This document shows positions 23,931-32,281 of a DNA stretch of 46,839 nucleotides, piece by piece. Source of the DNA: CAMQRS01 sp964370645 (GTDB taxonomy: Bacteria; Bacillota_I; Bacilli_A; Erysipelotrichales; Erysipelotrichaceae); NCBI GenBank assembly GCA_964370645.1, contig CAYJJS010000011.1:1-46839 (forward strand). The letters are read 5' to 3'. Below the pieces are notes generated by a model. That model ran no database searches. It was not told the origin of the DNA and saw only the letters and a list, made by a program, of their open reading frames with translations. Positions within the stretch are counted from its first letter, which is position 1, and each line of letters opens with the position of its first letter. The position numbers were made by a program, and so were the translations under genes.

Positions 23931-25286
23931 ATGAAGAAGGTAAACATTGATAAAGATTTAATCGCAGATTCCATTAAGAAGACAGGTGCAAAGATTGTCG
24001 CAACTGTCAAAAAAGTGAATGTGATTAAAACAAAAGAAACAAAAACTGAATATTTAAAAACTGTAGCAAATGCTACAAATTCAACACTAGATGTTGAAGA
24101 AAAAGAAGGTAAAAGATTTAAATTAATCCACCAAGTGGTAAGCGTATGTGTGATGGCTACGATTGCATTTGTAGTTACTTTCGTATCAACTAGTTACAAC
24201 ACAACTGAGGTTGGGGCATCGATTGAAAAACCTGAGGTAACGGTATTTAACCAAACACAATTAAGTGTAGAGTATGGTGATACAATGTCTATTGCAGATA
24301 CTGCAAAATTGATTTTAGATGATCAAGTAAGCAGTTCGGCACAAATGACTTTAGTGAGTACTGAAGGAAGTACAAGTACATATGAGTTAGGGGACTTCGT
24401 AGTTTCTGTAAGCTTACAAAGTGATGATTTAGGATCTATGCCTGTTGAAATGACAATTCAAACAAAAGAAACTGCTGCTATGAAAGATGCTACAGTATTC
24501 CCTGTAGATACAGATCAAGCGAATATTGAAATCTTAACTGGTAGTGTGTATACATATCAATTAGATGTGAAAATTGCAGATACAACTGCTCCTGAATTAG
24601 TTATGTTATATGATGATATGACTATTGAGGATATTGATGCATTTGATATTGATGATTATGTATGGTCTTTAACGGATAATGTTGATGGTGAAAATGTTGA
24701 ATATACTGTAGAAAATATGTTTGAAAAAACAGAAGATGACAGATGGACAAGTGGAAACCATGTACTTACTATTAAAGCAACGGATACAAGTGGAAACACA
24801 ACATCAGCGGATTTAATTGTAAGAGTAAAAGAAACAGAATCTGAAGAAGAAATTGCTGCTCGTGAAGCACAAGAAGCAGAACAAGCACAAAATACAACTA
24901 CTAATTCTAACTCGAATGTAAGTTCAAACTCAAATTCGACTTCAAACTCATACAATCCAGGATCAGGACTTGGAAGTGCAATCGCAAATGCTGCTTTAGC
25001 ACAACTAGGAGAATACCAAGATTGTACTAGATTGGTTGAAGATGCATTAAGAGCTGTAGGAATTTACACTGGTGATTTAGGACCTAGTCAATTCTATGCG
25101 TACGGTACAGTCGTATCGGCTTCGCAAGGACAACCAGGAGATATCTTAATCTACCCAGGTCATGTTGCAATTTATATTGGTAATGGACAAGCGGTGCATG
25201 GTGGATGGAATGGTAACCAAACGGTTATATTCTCAATCTACACATCAAGTGGAGCACCTACGTTTGTTAGACCATTTGGAGCTTAG
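23931..25286 (+). CDS. Membrane-attached NlpC/P60-type cell-wall hydrolase
   Basis: Protein of 451 residues. A basic cytoplasmic N-terminus of about 65 residues is followed by one membrane segment (IHQVVSVCVMATIAFVVTFV, about 66-85). An extracellular region includes an Ig-like domain (TTAPELVMLYDDMTIEDIDAFD ... GNHVLTIKATDTSGNTTSADLIV, about 220-305), then a Glu/Ala stretch and a Ser/Asn-rich linker (about 305-340). The C-terminal catalytic domain has the candidate nucleophile Cys365 (YQDCTRLVEDAL) and His411 (GHVAIYIGNGQAVHGG). NlpC/P60 enzymes cut stem peptides of peptidoglycan. A strong GGAGGG site precedes the ATG. The neighbouring FemABX gene also acts on the wall peptide. Confidence 0.85.
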   Translation: MKKVNIDKDLIADSIKKTGAKIVATVKKVNVIKTKETKTEYLKTVANATNSTLDVEEKEGKRFKLIHQVVSVCVMATIAFVVTFVSTSYNTTEVGASIEKPEVTVFNQTQLSVEYGDTMSIADTAKLILDDQVSSSAQMTLVSTEGSTSTYELGDFVVSVSLQSDDLGSMPVEMTIQTKETAAMKDATVFPVDTDQANIEILTGSVYTYQLDVKIADTTAPELVMLYDDMTIEDIDAFDIDDYVWSLTDNVDGENVEYTVENMFEKTEDDRWTSGNHVLTIKATDTSGNTTSADLIVRVKETESEEEIAAREAQEAEQAQNTTTNSNSNVSSNSNSTSNSYNPGSGLGSAIANAALAQLGEYQDCTRLVEDALRAVGIYTGDLGPSQFYAYGTVVSASQGQPGDILIYPGHVAIYIGNGQAVHGGWNGNQTVIFSIYTSSGAPTFVRPFGA

Positions 25287-25292
25287 TGAATG

Positions 25293-25321
25293 AAACCTAT
25301 CGTATGATAGGTTTTTTTTTA
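25293..25321 (+). terminator. Terminator of the NlpC/P60-like gene
   Basis: AAACCTATC/GATAGGTTT stem with a four-base loop, then a run of T. Confidence 0.9.
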
Positions 25322-25329
25322 CGCTATTG

Positions 25330-25338
25330 TGGTATAAT
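25330..25338 (+). promoter_or_regulatory. Extended -10 promoter of the FemABX gene
   Basis: TGGTATAAT gives an extended -10 about 30 bases before the start. Confidence 0.5.
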
Positions 25339-25368
25339 TGTTTGTGGTAAAAAATGAATGAGGTAAAT

Positions 25369-26625
25369 ATGAAAATAGAAAGAGTGAGTAAAGAAATATT
25401 TGATGCCTATGCATTGAATCATCAAAATGCGAATATGTGGCAGTCTGTAGATATGGCAACGTTGAAAGAAAAGAGTGGTTTTTCAAGTGAGTTTGTTGTC
25501 GCGAAGCAGGGGGATGAAATTGTTGCGGCTTGTTATTTGTCAATTCGCTTCGTTGTTAAAGGATATAAGCTGTATAGTGCACCACGAGGATTTTTAATAG
25601 ATTATAAAGATACGAAACTGTTGAAACAATTCATACTGTTTTTGAAGAAGTATATCAAAGAGAATAAAGGGATTTCATTACGTTTTGATCCTTATGTTGC
25701 TTATGTAGAACACAATTTAGATGGAAGTGTAAAAGAAGATGGATACAATAATAAAGACGTATACGAAGCCATTTTATCTACTGGAGCAAAACATGATGGT
25801 TTCTTACGTGGCATAGATTTACATAGAGAACCAAGATGGATCTATTGTATTGATTTACAAAAGGATGAAAAGCAATTGTTGGCGTCGTTTGAGCGTAAGT
25901 GTAAACGAAGTGTCCAGAAGGTAGTGAAGTATAATGTGCAAACCAAAATATTAGATAAAAATCAATTGCATGAATTTATAGATGTGATGAAACATACATC
26001 AAAACGTAGAGATTTTGATAATCGTAGCGATGCATATTACTATAATGTGTATGATACATTTGTAGAAAGAGGACACGCAATGTATTTAAGCGCAGTCATG
26101 AATATTGATGATTATCTTAAAAGTGTATATGCAGATAAAGCGGTTGAAGAAGATACGGTAAAAATTTGTGAACAAAATCTACAGAAAAATCCAAATAGCT
26201 CAAAGATGAACAATAAACTACAAGTTGCCTTAAATGTAATTGCTTCTTACGATAAGCAAATTTCACAAGCGCTGCAACTAAAAGAACAAAAGGGTAATGA
26301 AATTGTATTGTCTAGTGGTATTTTCTTCACTTATGGAAAAGAAATCTTATGTTTATTTAGTGGTGTATATGAAGACTATATGCAATTTGCATCTCCTTAC
26401 GCGATGCATTATCATATGATGAAATATGGTATTGCGAACAACTATACAAGATATAACTTATATGGTATCAGTGGAGTTTTTGATAAGAGTGCAGAAGATT
26501 ATGGTGTATATGAATTTAAAAAAGGATTTCATGGCGAAGTGATTGAATTATTGGGAGATTTTACACTTATTTGTAACCCATTTATGTATCGTCTGTATAA
26601 ATTTGCAAAAAGAGTGAAACGATAG
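25369..26625 (+). CDS. FemABX peptidoglycan-bridge aminoacyltransferase
   Basis: Adds amino acids from aminoacyl-tRNA to the peptidoglycan stem peptide, building interpeptide bridges. The protein has the double GNAT fold of FemA/FemX/MurM proteins: the first half contains YSAPRGFLIDYKDTKLL and GISLRFDPYV, and the segment RWIYCIDLQKDEKQLLASFERKCKRSVQKV is a family hallmark. The helical arm that contacts tRNA is visible near 245-310 (lysine- and glutamine-rich). The C-terminal half includes HYHMMKYGIANNYTRYNLYGISGVF and YEFKKGFHGEVIELLGDF. The ATG at 25369 follows GAGGT by four bases and is preferred over the in-frame ATG at 25354, which has no ribosome binding site. Confidence 0.9.
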   Translation: MKIERVSKEIFDAYALNHQNANMWQSVDMATLKEKSGFSSEFVVAKQGDEIVAACYLSIRFVVKGYKLYSAPRGFLIDYKDTKLLKQFILFLKKYIKENKGISLRFDPYVAYVEHNLDGSVKEDGYNNKDVYEAILSTGAKHDGFLRGIDLHREPRWIYCIDLQKDEKQLLASFERKCKRSVQKVVKYNVQTKILDKNQLHEFIDVMKHTSKRRDFDNRSDAYYYNVYDTFVERGHAMYLSAVMNIDDYLKSVYADKAVEEDTVKICEQNLQKNPNSSKMNNKLQVALNVIASYDKQISQALQLKEQKGNEIVLSSGIFFTYGKEILCLFSGVYEDYMQFASPYAMHYHMMKYGIANNYTRYNLYGISGVFDKSAEDYGVYEFKKGFHGEVIELLGDFTLICNPFMYRLYKFAKRVKR

Positions 26626-26699
26626 TATGTATTTTCGCAATTATATAATCTCAAAGTAAATTAGTTGAATTAATCATACTTAAATGGTAGTATATTATG

Positions 26700-27010
26700 A
26701 GTATGCATTTTGTGCGTGGGTTTACCAGCAACACCTATGCAATGTAATACAAATGCATACTTACTATGCGAAAAGATTTTTTGTTTCCATTGTGTAATAA
26801 ATACTTTGTAAAGCGTTTGTATGCAAATGGGTGGAATAGATTAAATATAGTGCGAAATGGTGAAAATTAGGAAGTATGTTTTCTTTTACTGTTATAGGAG
26901 AATCGCTTTGTAGTTGTGCTTTTACTGTATTGTATAGGTTTAATCTATTAATTACAGAAATCATGTAGTGTAGTATATAGAAAGAGCAATATTTATATTG
27001 CTCTTTTTTT
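26700..27010 (+). ncRNA. Candidate structured noncoding RNA of unknown class
   Basis: The gap between the FemABX gene and the helicase (about 430 bases) has no credible gene but strong RNA-like pairing. A 10-base-pair stem (26701-26710 with 26751-26760) encloses a 9-pair hairpin with G-T pairs (26713-26721 with 26733-26741, 11-base loop). An 11-pair perfect long-range stem joins 26835-26845 to 26939-26949. CTTTTACTGT occurs twice within the enclosed part. An 11-pair intrinsic terminator ends the unit. TATATTAT at 26691-26698 could be the -10, though the -35 is weak. It lacks recognisable tmRNA, RNase P, SRP, T-box or other common riboswitch sequences. It could instead be an attenuating leader for the helicase gene. 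Confidence 0.45.
26981..27010 (+). terminator. Terminator of the candidate noncoding RNA
   Basis: AAAGAGCAATA/TATTGCTCTTT, an 11-pair perfect stem with a TTTA loop and a T run. The terminator of the upstream FemABX gene is not otherwise visible, so it could also serve that gene. Confidence 0.85.
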
Positions 27011-27038
27011 AATAAAACGTGCTTGTATGCTCATAGTG

Positions 27039-27047
27039 TGATATAAT
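27039..27047 (+). promoter_or_regulatory. Extended -10 promoter placed for a leaderless mRNA
   Basis: TGATATAAT ends seven bases before the ATG at 27055, so transcription should begin at or next to the start codon. Confidence 0.6.
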
Positions 27048-27054
27048 GGCGTCT

Positions 27055-28404
27055 ATGAACAAATTAAGTAAAGAAATAACAAAGGCATTACAAACAATGG
27101 GTTACAACCCATTGAATGAAGTGCAAAAGAGAATTGTACCAGAATTATTAGAGTATCAAAATGTAGTAGTGCAAGCAACTACAGGAACAGGAAAAACGGC
27201 AGCCTATGCAATTCCTTTGTGTGAGCATATCGTTTTTGAACAAGTTGAGCCACAGGTATTGGTGTTGACTTGTACTCGTGAATTGAGTGTGCAGGCAAAA
27301 GAAGAGTTTTCCAGAATAGGGAAATTTAAGCGTATCAAAGCATTGGCAATTTATGGGAAGGCAAGTATGAAAAGACAAAAAAGTGCCATAAAACAAGGAT
27401 ACCATGTAATTTGTGCCACACCTGGTAGATTGCTAGATCACCTTCTTCAAGGGAACATAAATCTATCTAGCATACGATATGTAGTTATCGATGAGGTAGA
27501 CTACATGTTTGATTTAGGGTTTTATGAGCAGGTGAAAAGTATTTTATCGTATATTCCTAAAGAGGCAAAAAAAGCATTTTTTAGTGCTACATACAATGAA
27601 GAGATGCAAACGTTAATTGATACGCATTGCGAGCAGTATGAGAGAATAAGTGTTATGAAGGATTTAAAAATAACACACGAGTATGTATTGTGTGAAGATT
27701 TATACGAGGCCTTACATCATACGATTGTGCATTGTGAAGGTGAAAGTGTCATTGTGTTTTGTGAGCGTAAAGAGGACATTGTTGAATTGTCGTCATACTT
27801 GTTTAATCATCGCTTGAAGCATGTAACCTTTCATGGCGATTTATTACAAAAACATCGTTTTGAAAACTTGGAAGCATTCAAAAAAGGAAGTGTTCGTGTA
27901 TTGTTAGCGAGTGATGTTGCAGCGAGAGGTATTGATATTCAAAGGGTAAGTCATGTAATCCATTTTGAAGCCCCAAGCAATGAAGCTTCTTACATTCATC
28001 GAAGTGGTAGAAGCGGGCGTGTAGAAGAAGTAGGAAATTCTATTGTAGTGAGTCAATCGTTAGATTTCATGAATAAGTTAACATATGATTGGAAAGAATT
28101 TAAGGCAAAAAATCACACGAATATGAATGTACATATATTAAAAGAAGACAAGGATGAAGCATTTTCTTCAAGTGTTGAAAAACTCTATATAAATGCAGGT
28201 AAAGAGAAAAAAGTACGTACATTAGATATTATTGGTGCATTTTGTTCTATTGATGGAATAACGCATGCAGATATTGGAGTCGTCGAAGTACTTGATAAAA
28301 TGAGTTATGTTGAAGTGTTTCATGGAAAAGCACAAATTATCATCAAGGCGATGAAAAATAAGACGATTAAGAAAAAGGTAGTGAAAATACAAATTGCGAA
28401 ATAA
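27055..28404 (+). CDS. dbpA: DEAD-box RNA helicase of the DbpA/YxiN type
   Basis: ATP-dependent RNA helicase of about 449 residues. Q-motif NEVQKRIVPELL, Walker A ATTGTGKT, PTREL-equivalent CTRELSVQ, TPGR, SAT, ARGID and HRSGRSGR are all present. Motif II reads DEVD instead of DEAD. The C-terminal 75 residues (KVRTLDIIGAFCSIDGITHADIGVVEVLDKMSYVEVFHG) form the DbpA RNA-binding domain, which in E. coli and B. subtilis recognises 23S rRNA hairpin 92, so a role in large-subunit assembly is likely. Neither ATG at 27046 nor 27055 has a ribosome binding site. The -10 box overlaps the first, so 27055 is chosen and the mRNA may be leaderless. Confidence 0.9.
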   Translation: MNKLSKEITKALQTMGYNPLNEVQKRIVPELLEYQNVVVQATTGTGKTAAYAIPLCEHIVFEQVEPQVLVLTCTRELSVQAKEEFSRIGKFKRIKALAIYGKASMKRQKSAIKQGYHVICATPGRLLDHLLQGNINLSSIRYVVIDEVDYMFDLGFYEQVKSILSYIPKEAKKAFFSATYNEEMQTLIDTHCEQYERISVMKDLKITHEYVLCEDLYEALHHTIVHCEGESVIVFCERKEDIVELSSYLFNHRLKHVTFHGDLLQKHRFENLEAFKKGSVRVLLASDVAARGIDIQRVSHVIHFEAPSNEASYIHRSGRSGRVEEVGNSIVVSQSLDFMNKLTYDWKEFKAKNHTNMNVHILKEDKDEAFSSSVEKLYINAGKEKKVRTLDIIGAFCSIDGITHADIGVVEVLDKMSYVEVFHGKAQIIIKAMKNKTIKKKVVKIQIAK

Positions 28405-28427
28405 AGAACACATTATGTGTTCTTTTT
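28403..28427 (+). terminator. Terminator of dbpA
   Basis: AAAGAACACA/TGTGTTCTTT stem with a TTA loop, overlapping the stop codon, then TT. Confidence 0.85.
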
Positions 28428-28460
28428 CACTGTATATTGGTATTCATGGTGTTTAAAAAA

Positions 28461-28469
28461 TGTTAAAAT
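28461..28469 (+). promoter_or_regulatory. Likely promoter of the uvrA operon
   Basis: TGTTAAAAT is an extended -10 about 44 bases before uvrA; no SOS-type operator is evident. Confidence 0.4.
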
Positions 28470-28512
28470 AGTAGGGATTAGTTTATTGAGTATACTAAAG
28501 TAGAGGTGTAAG

Positions 28513-31344
28513 ATGAAAAATGAAAAAATAATAATTAAAGGTGCTAGAGAAAACAATTTAAAAAATGTAGATTTAGAACTACCACGTGATGCTTTTATTA
28601 TAATGACAGGTGTGAGTGGGAGTGGAAAGACATCTTTAGCGTTTGATACAATATATGCTGAAGGACAAAGAAGATATGTGGAATCACTGAGTGCGTATGC
28701 GAGACAGTTTTTAGGAAATAGTGAGAAAGCAGATGTAGATAGTATTGAAGGATTAAGTCCAGCTATTTCTATTGATCAAAAAACAACAAGTCACAATCCA
28801 CGTAGTACGGTTGGAACGTCCACTGAAATCTATGATTATTTACGTCTTTTATATGCTAGGGTTGGGATTCCGTATTGTCCACATCATCATGAACCAATTA
28901 CTTCGCAAACGTTAAAAGAGATGGTAGATCGTGTAATGTGTATTGAAGATAAGACACGTTTATACATACTTGCTCCACTTGTGAAAGCAAAAAAAGGAAC
29001 ACATAAAGAGTTGATTGAAAAGTTGTTGAAGGAAGGGTTTATTCGTGCGCGAGTAAATGGAGAAATTATTTTATTAGAAGAGTTGGAAGGTTTAGAGAAA
29101 AATAAAAAACATGATATTGATGTTATTGTTGATCGTTTGGTAAAGTCAAATGATCGTTCTCGTATTCATGATTCTTTGGAAGTAGCTTTGAAATTATCAG
29201 AAGGATTAGTAATCGTAAAGTTTGATGAGGATGAACTTTTATTTTCAAGTAATTATTCTTGTAAGTATTGTGGTTTTAGTATGCCTAAATTAGAACCTCG
29301 TTTATTTTCGTTTAATGCACCCAATGGGGCATGTCCGACTTGTAAAGGGATTGGGGTAACACAAAAGGTAGATATTGATACACTTATTCCAGATCGCAGT
29401 GTTTCCATTATGAATGGTGGGATTACTTATTATAAAAACATATTGAAAAAAGACAATTTAGAGTGGCAAAAGATGAAGGCGTTGTGTGACTTTTACAAAA
29501 TTGACTTAGAGGCTCCTATTTCTAAAATAAGTAGTAAAAAATTAAACTATATATTATATGGTAGTGATGTTCCTATTGCTTATTCTTTATTTTCGAAGAG
29601 TGGGAATGTGAATCATAGAAATGAATATATTGAGGGAATCGTTACATCGATTGAGCGTAGATATATGGAAACATCGAGTTCGTTTAGTCGTGAGTGGTAT
29701 GCTTCTTTTATGATGGAAGATACTTGTCCTACTTGTGAGGGAAAACGATTGAATGAGCAGGCCTTATGTGTGCGTGTAGGTGATATTAATATTTATGAAT
29801 GGACTTCTAAGAGTGTGAAGGATGCTCTGGCTTTTATGGATACATTACAATTGAGTGAACAACAAGCAACGATTGCAAAGTTAATTTTAGTTGAAATACG
29901 AAATCGACTTCAATTTTTATATGATGTTGGTTTAAATTACTTAACCTTACATAGAGTCGCAAAAACTTTAAGCGGTGGAGAAGCGCAACGTATCCGTTTG
30001 GCAACACAAATTGGTTCTCATTTAAGTGGTGTGTTATATGTTTTGGATGAGCCAAGTATTGGGTTACATCAAAGGGATAATGATCGCTTAATACAATCAC
30101 TTAAGAAAATGCGTGATTTGGGTAACACTTTAATTGTTGTAGAACATGATGAGGATACAATGCTAGAAAGTGATTATATAGTAGATATTGGTCCAGGAGC
30201 AGGTATCCATGGTGGAGAAGTAATGGCTGTTGGTAGTGTGCAAGAAGTGATGGATAATGATAAATCATTGACTGGGAAATATTTAGCTGGTAAGGAAAAA
30301 ATATTTATACCAAAAGAGCGAAGAAAAGGAAATAAAAAATTCATCGAAGTAGTTAATGCGAGTGAAAACAACTTAAAAAATGTGAGTGTAAAAATTCCAT
30401 TACAAACTTTTTGTGTAGTGAGTGGTGTGAGTGGTTCAGGGAAAAGTTCTTTAGTGAATGAAATTGTATCTAAGTCTATTGAAAAAGAGCTGCGTAAAGT
30501 AAAAGTTAAAGTTGGTAAAGTAGAAAAGGTAAAAGGAATTAAGCATGTAGATAAGATTATCAACATCTCACAAGATCCTATTGGAAGAACACCCCGTAGT
30601 AATCCAGCAACATATACTGGTGTATTTGATGATATTCGTGATTTGTTTGCGCAAACAACAGAAGCGCGCATGCGAGGTTATGAAAAAGGAAGATTCTCTT
30701 TTAATGTTCGTGGTGGACGATGTGAAGCTTGTCAGGGTGATGGTATTATTAAAATCTCAATGCATTTTTTACCAGACGTGTATGTCGCTTGTGAACATTG
30801 TGATGGGAAACGATACAATGAAGAAACTTTACAAGTGACTTATAAAGGGAAATCTATTTTTGATGTATTGGAGATGAGTGTAGAAGAGGCGATTACTTTC
30901 TTTTCTAACATACATAAAATCAAGCATAAGCTACAAACCTTGTATGATGTTGGTTTGGGGTATATTAAACTAGGACAGAGTGCTACAACCCTTTCTGGTG
31001 GTGAGGCACAGCGTGTGAAATTAGCGAGTGAGTTACAAAGAAAAGCAACGGGTCGTACTTTATTTATTTTGGATGAACCAACAACAGGTTTACACACACA
31101 TGATGTAAAGACTTTGTTGAAGGTATTGCATCGTATAGTGGATCAAGGGGATTCGATTTTAATTATAGAACATAATTTAGATGTGATTAAGAATGCAGAC
31201 TATATTATTGATTTAGGTCCTGAAGGTGGAGATGAGGGTGGTACTATTTTAGTTTGTGGTAGCCCTGAAGAAGTTGCGCAATGCAGTGCATCTTATACTG
31301 GTCAATATTTGAAAAAAGCCTTAGAGAGGGGAAGTTATGAGTAA
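28513..31344 (+). CDS. uvrA: Excinuclease ABC subunit A
   Basis: DNA-damage recognition ATPase of nucleotide excision repair, 943 residues, full length. Two ABC modules are present: Walker A GVSGSGKTSLAFDTIYAEGQ near residue 33 and GVSGSGKSSLVNEI near 638, signatures LSGGEAQRIRLATQIGS and LSGGEAQRVKLASEL, Walker B LYVLDEPSIGLH and LFILDEPTTGLH. Zinc modules show as CKYCGF...CPTCKG and CEACQGDG...CEHCDGKRYN. GAGGTG precedes the ATG. The stop overlaps hprK by eight bases, so repair and carbon-control genes are co-transcribed. uvrB is not in the window. Confidence 0.97.
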   Translation: MKNEKIIIKGARENNLKNVDLELPRDAFIIMTGVSGSGKTSLAFDTIYAEGQRRYVESLSAYARQFLGNSEKADVDSIEGLSPAISIDQKTTSHNPRSTVGTSTEIYDYLRLLYARVGIPYCPHHHEPITSQTLKEMVDRVMCIEDKTRLYILAPLVKAKKGTHKELIEKLLKEGFIRARVNGEIILLEELEGLEKNKKHDIDVIVDRLVKSNDRSRIHDSLEVALKLSEGLVIVKFDEDELLFSSNYSCKYCGFSMPKLEPRLFSFNAPNGACPTCKGIGVTQKVDIDTLIPDRSVSIMNGGITYYKNILKKDNLEWQKMKALCDFYKIDLEAPISKISSKKLNYILYGSDVPIAYSLFSKSGNVNHRNEYIEGIVTSIERRYMETSSSFSREWYASFMMEDTCPTCEGKRLNEQALCVRVGDINIYEWTSKSVKDALAFMDTLQLSEQQATIAKLILVEIRNRLQFLYDVGLNYLTLHRVAKTLSGGEAQRIRLATQIGSHLSGVLYVLDEPSIGLHQRDNDRLIQSLKKMRDLGNTLIVVEHDEDTMLESDYIVDIGPGAGIHGGEVMAVGSVQEVMDNDKSLTGKYLAGKEKIFIPKERRKGNKKFIEVVNASENNLKNVSVKIPLQTFCVVSGVSGSGKSSLVNEIVSKSIEKELRKVKVKVGKVEKVKGIKHVDKIINISQDPIGRTPRSNPATYTGVFDDIRDLFAQTTEARMRGYEKGRFSFNVRGGRCEACQGDGIIKISMHFLPDVYVACEHCDGKRYNEETLQVTYKGKSIFDVLEMSVEEAITFFSNIHKIKHKLQTLYDVGLGYIKLGQSATTLSGGEAQRVKLASELQRKATGRTLFILDEPTTGLHTHDVKTLLKVLHRIVDQGDSILIIEHNLDVIKNADYIIDLGPEGGDEGGTILVCGSPEEVAQCSASYTGQYLKKALERGSYE

Positions 31345-32275
31345 AAAAGTTAAAGTAAAAGAGTTGATTGAAGAATTTAATTTAGAAATATTAAGTGGTG
31401 ATGAGAAAGCCTTTGAAAGAGAAGTGCTAATCGCAGATACGAATAGACCAGGTTTGGAATTAGCGGGGTATTATGATTATACGCAATTGAAACGATTGGT
31501 ACTACTTGGTGACAAGGAAATCGAATATATTAAAACGATGAGTACTGCGCAAAAGCAATCTGCATTTGATTTCATTAGTTCTAATGGTACACCTGCAATT
31601 ATTATCGCTAGAAAACATGAATGCCCAGAAGAGTTGTTGGCAATCACAAGTAAAAAGAATTTCCCTGTACTTCGTACAGAACTACAAACGGGAAGAATTA
31701 CGATTAATTTAGTGTCGTATTTAGATGAGCGTTTGGCCCGTAGTGATTGTTTCCATGGAGTATTATTAAGTATGTATGGTAAAGGTGTTTTAATTCGTGG
31801 TGAAAGTGGAATAGGAAAGAGTGAGGTAGCATTAGAGTTACTTCGTAGAGGACATCAGCTAGTGGCAGATGATCGAGTAGATTGTGTGCAAGTGCATAAC
31901 AAGGTGTATGGAAAAGCGCCTAAAATATTAGAAGGAATGCTAGAAATTCGTGGTATTGGAATTATTGATGTTGCTAGAATGTATGGAGCAAATACGACTT
32001 TGAGTAAGTCTGAAGTGGATGTTGTAATTGAATTGGCTTCTTGGGATAACATGATTACATATGATCGAGTTGGTATTGAAGCGACGAAATACGATGATTT
32101 TTTAGGAGTAGAGATACCTAAAATCATTTTACCAGTTCGTGAAGGTAGAAGTATGGGGATAGTAATTGAATCTGCAGTATCCAATATCATTTTGAAAGAA
32201 AATGGATTTGATAGTGCGAAAGAGTTTGAACAGCGTGTATTGGATTATATCGCATGTAAAAATAGAGAGGATTAA
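31337..32275 (+). CDS. hprK: HPr kinase/phosphorylase
   Basis: Bifunctional enzyme that phosphorylates HPr on Ser46 and, in the reverse phosphorolysis, releases pyrophosphate. This is the central sensor of carbon catabolite control in Firmicutes. The protein is 312 residues. Walker A GESGIGKS near residue 156, the preceding catalytic His in CFHGVLL, the ADDRVD segment after the P-loop, and the signature EIRGIGIIDVARMYG near 205 are present. It overlaps uvrA, and GAGGGGAAG precedes the start. The next gene, after six bases, carries a PpaX-like domain that would hydrolyse the pyrophosphate. Two cre sites in this window fit its regulatory role. Confidence 0.96.
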   Translation: MSKKVKVKELIEEFNLEILSGDEKAFEREVLIADTNRPGLELAGYYDYTQLKRLVLLGDKEIEYIKTMSTAQKQSAFDFISSNGTPAIIIARKHECPEELLAITSKKNFPVLRTELQTGRITINLVSYLDERLARSDCFHGVLLSMYGKGVLIRGESGIGKSEVALELLRRGHQLVADDRVDCVQVHNKVYGKAPKILEGMLEIRGIGIIDVARMYGANTTLSKSEVDVVIELASWDNMITYDRVGIEATKYDDFLGVEIPKIILPVREGRSMGIVIESAVSNIILKENGFDSAKEFEQRVLDYIACKNRED

Positions 32276-32281
32276 CTTTTT

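Noticed and set aside
26764..26964. 66-codon minus-strand frame in the gene-free gap before dbpA
   Set aside because: Low-complexity composition, no ribosome binding site, no family; the region is better explained by RNA structure.
30174..30671. 165-codon antisense frame inside uvrA
   Set aside because: Shadow of a strongly conserved gene, with no start signal or domain.
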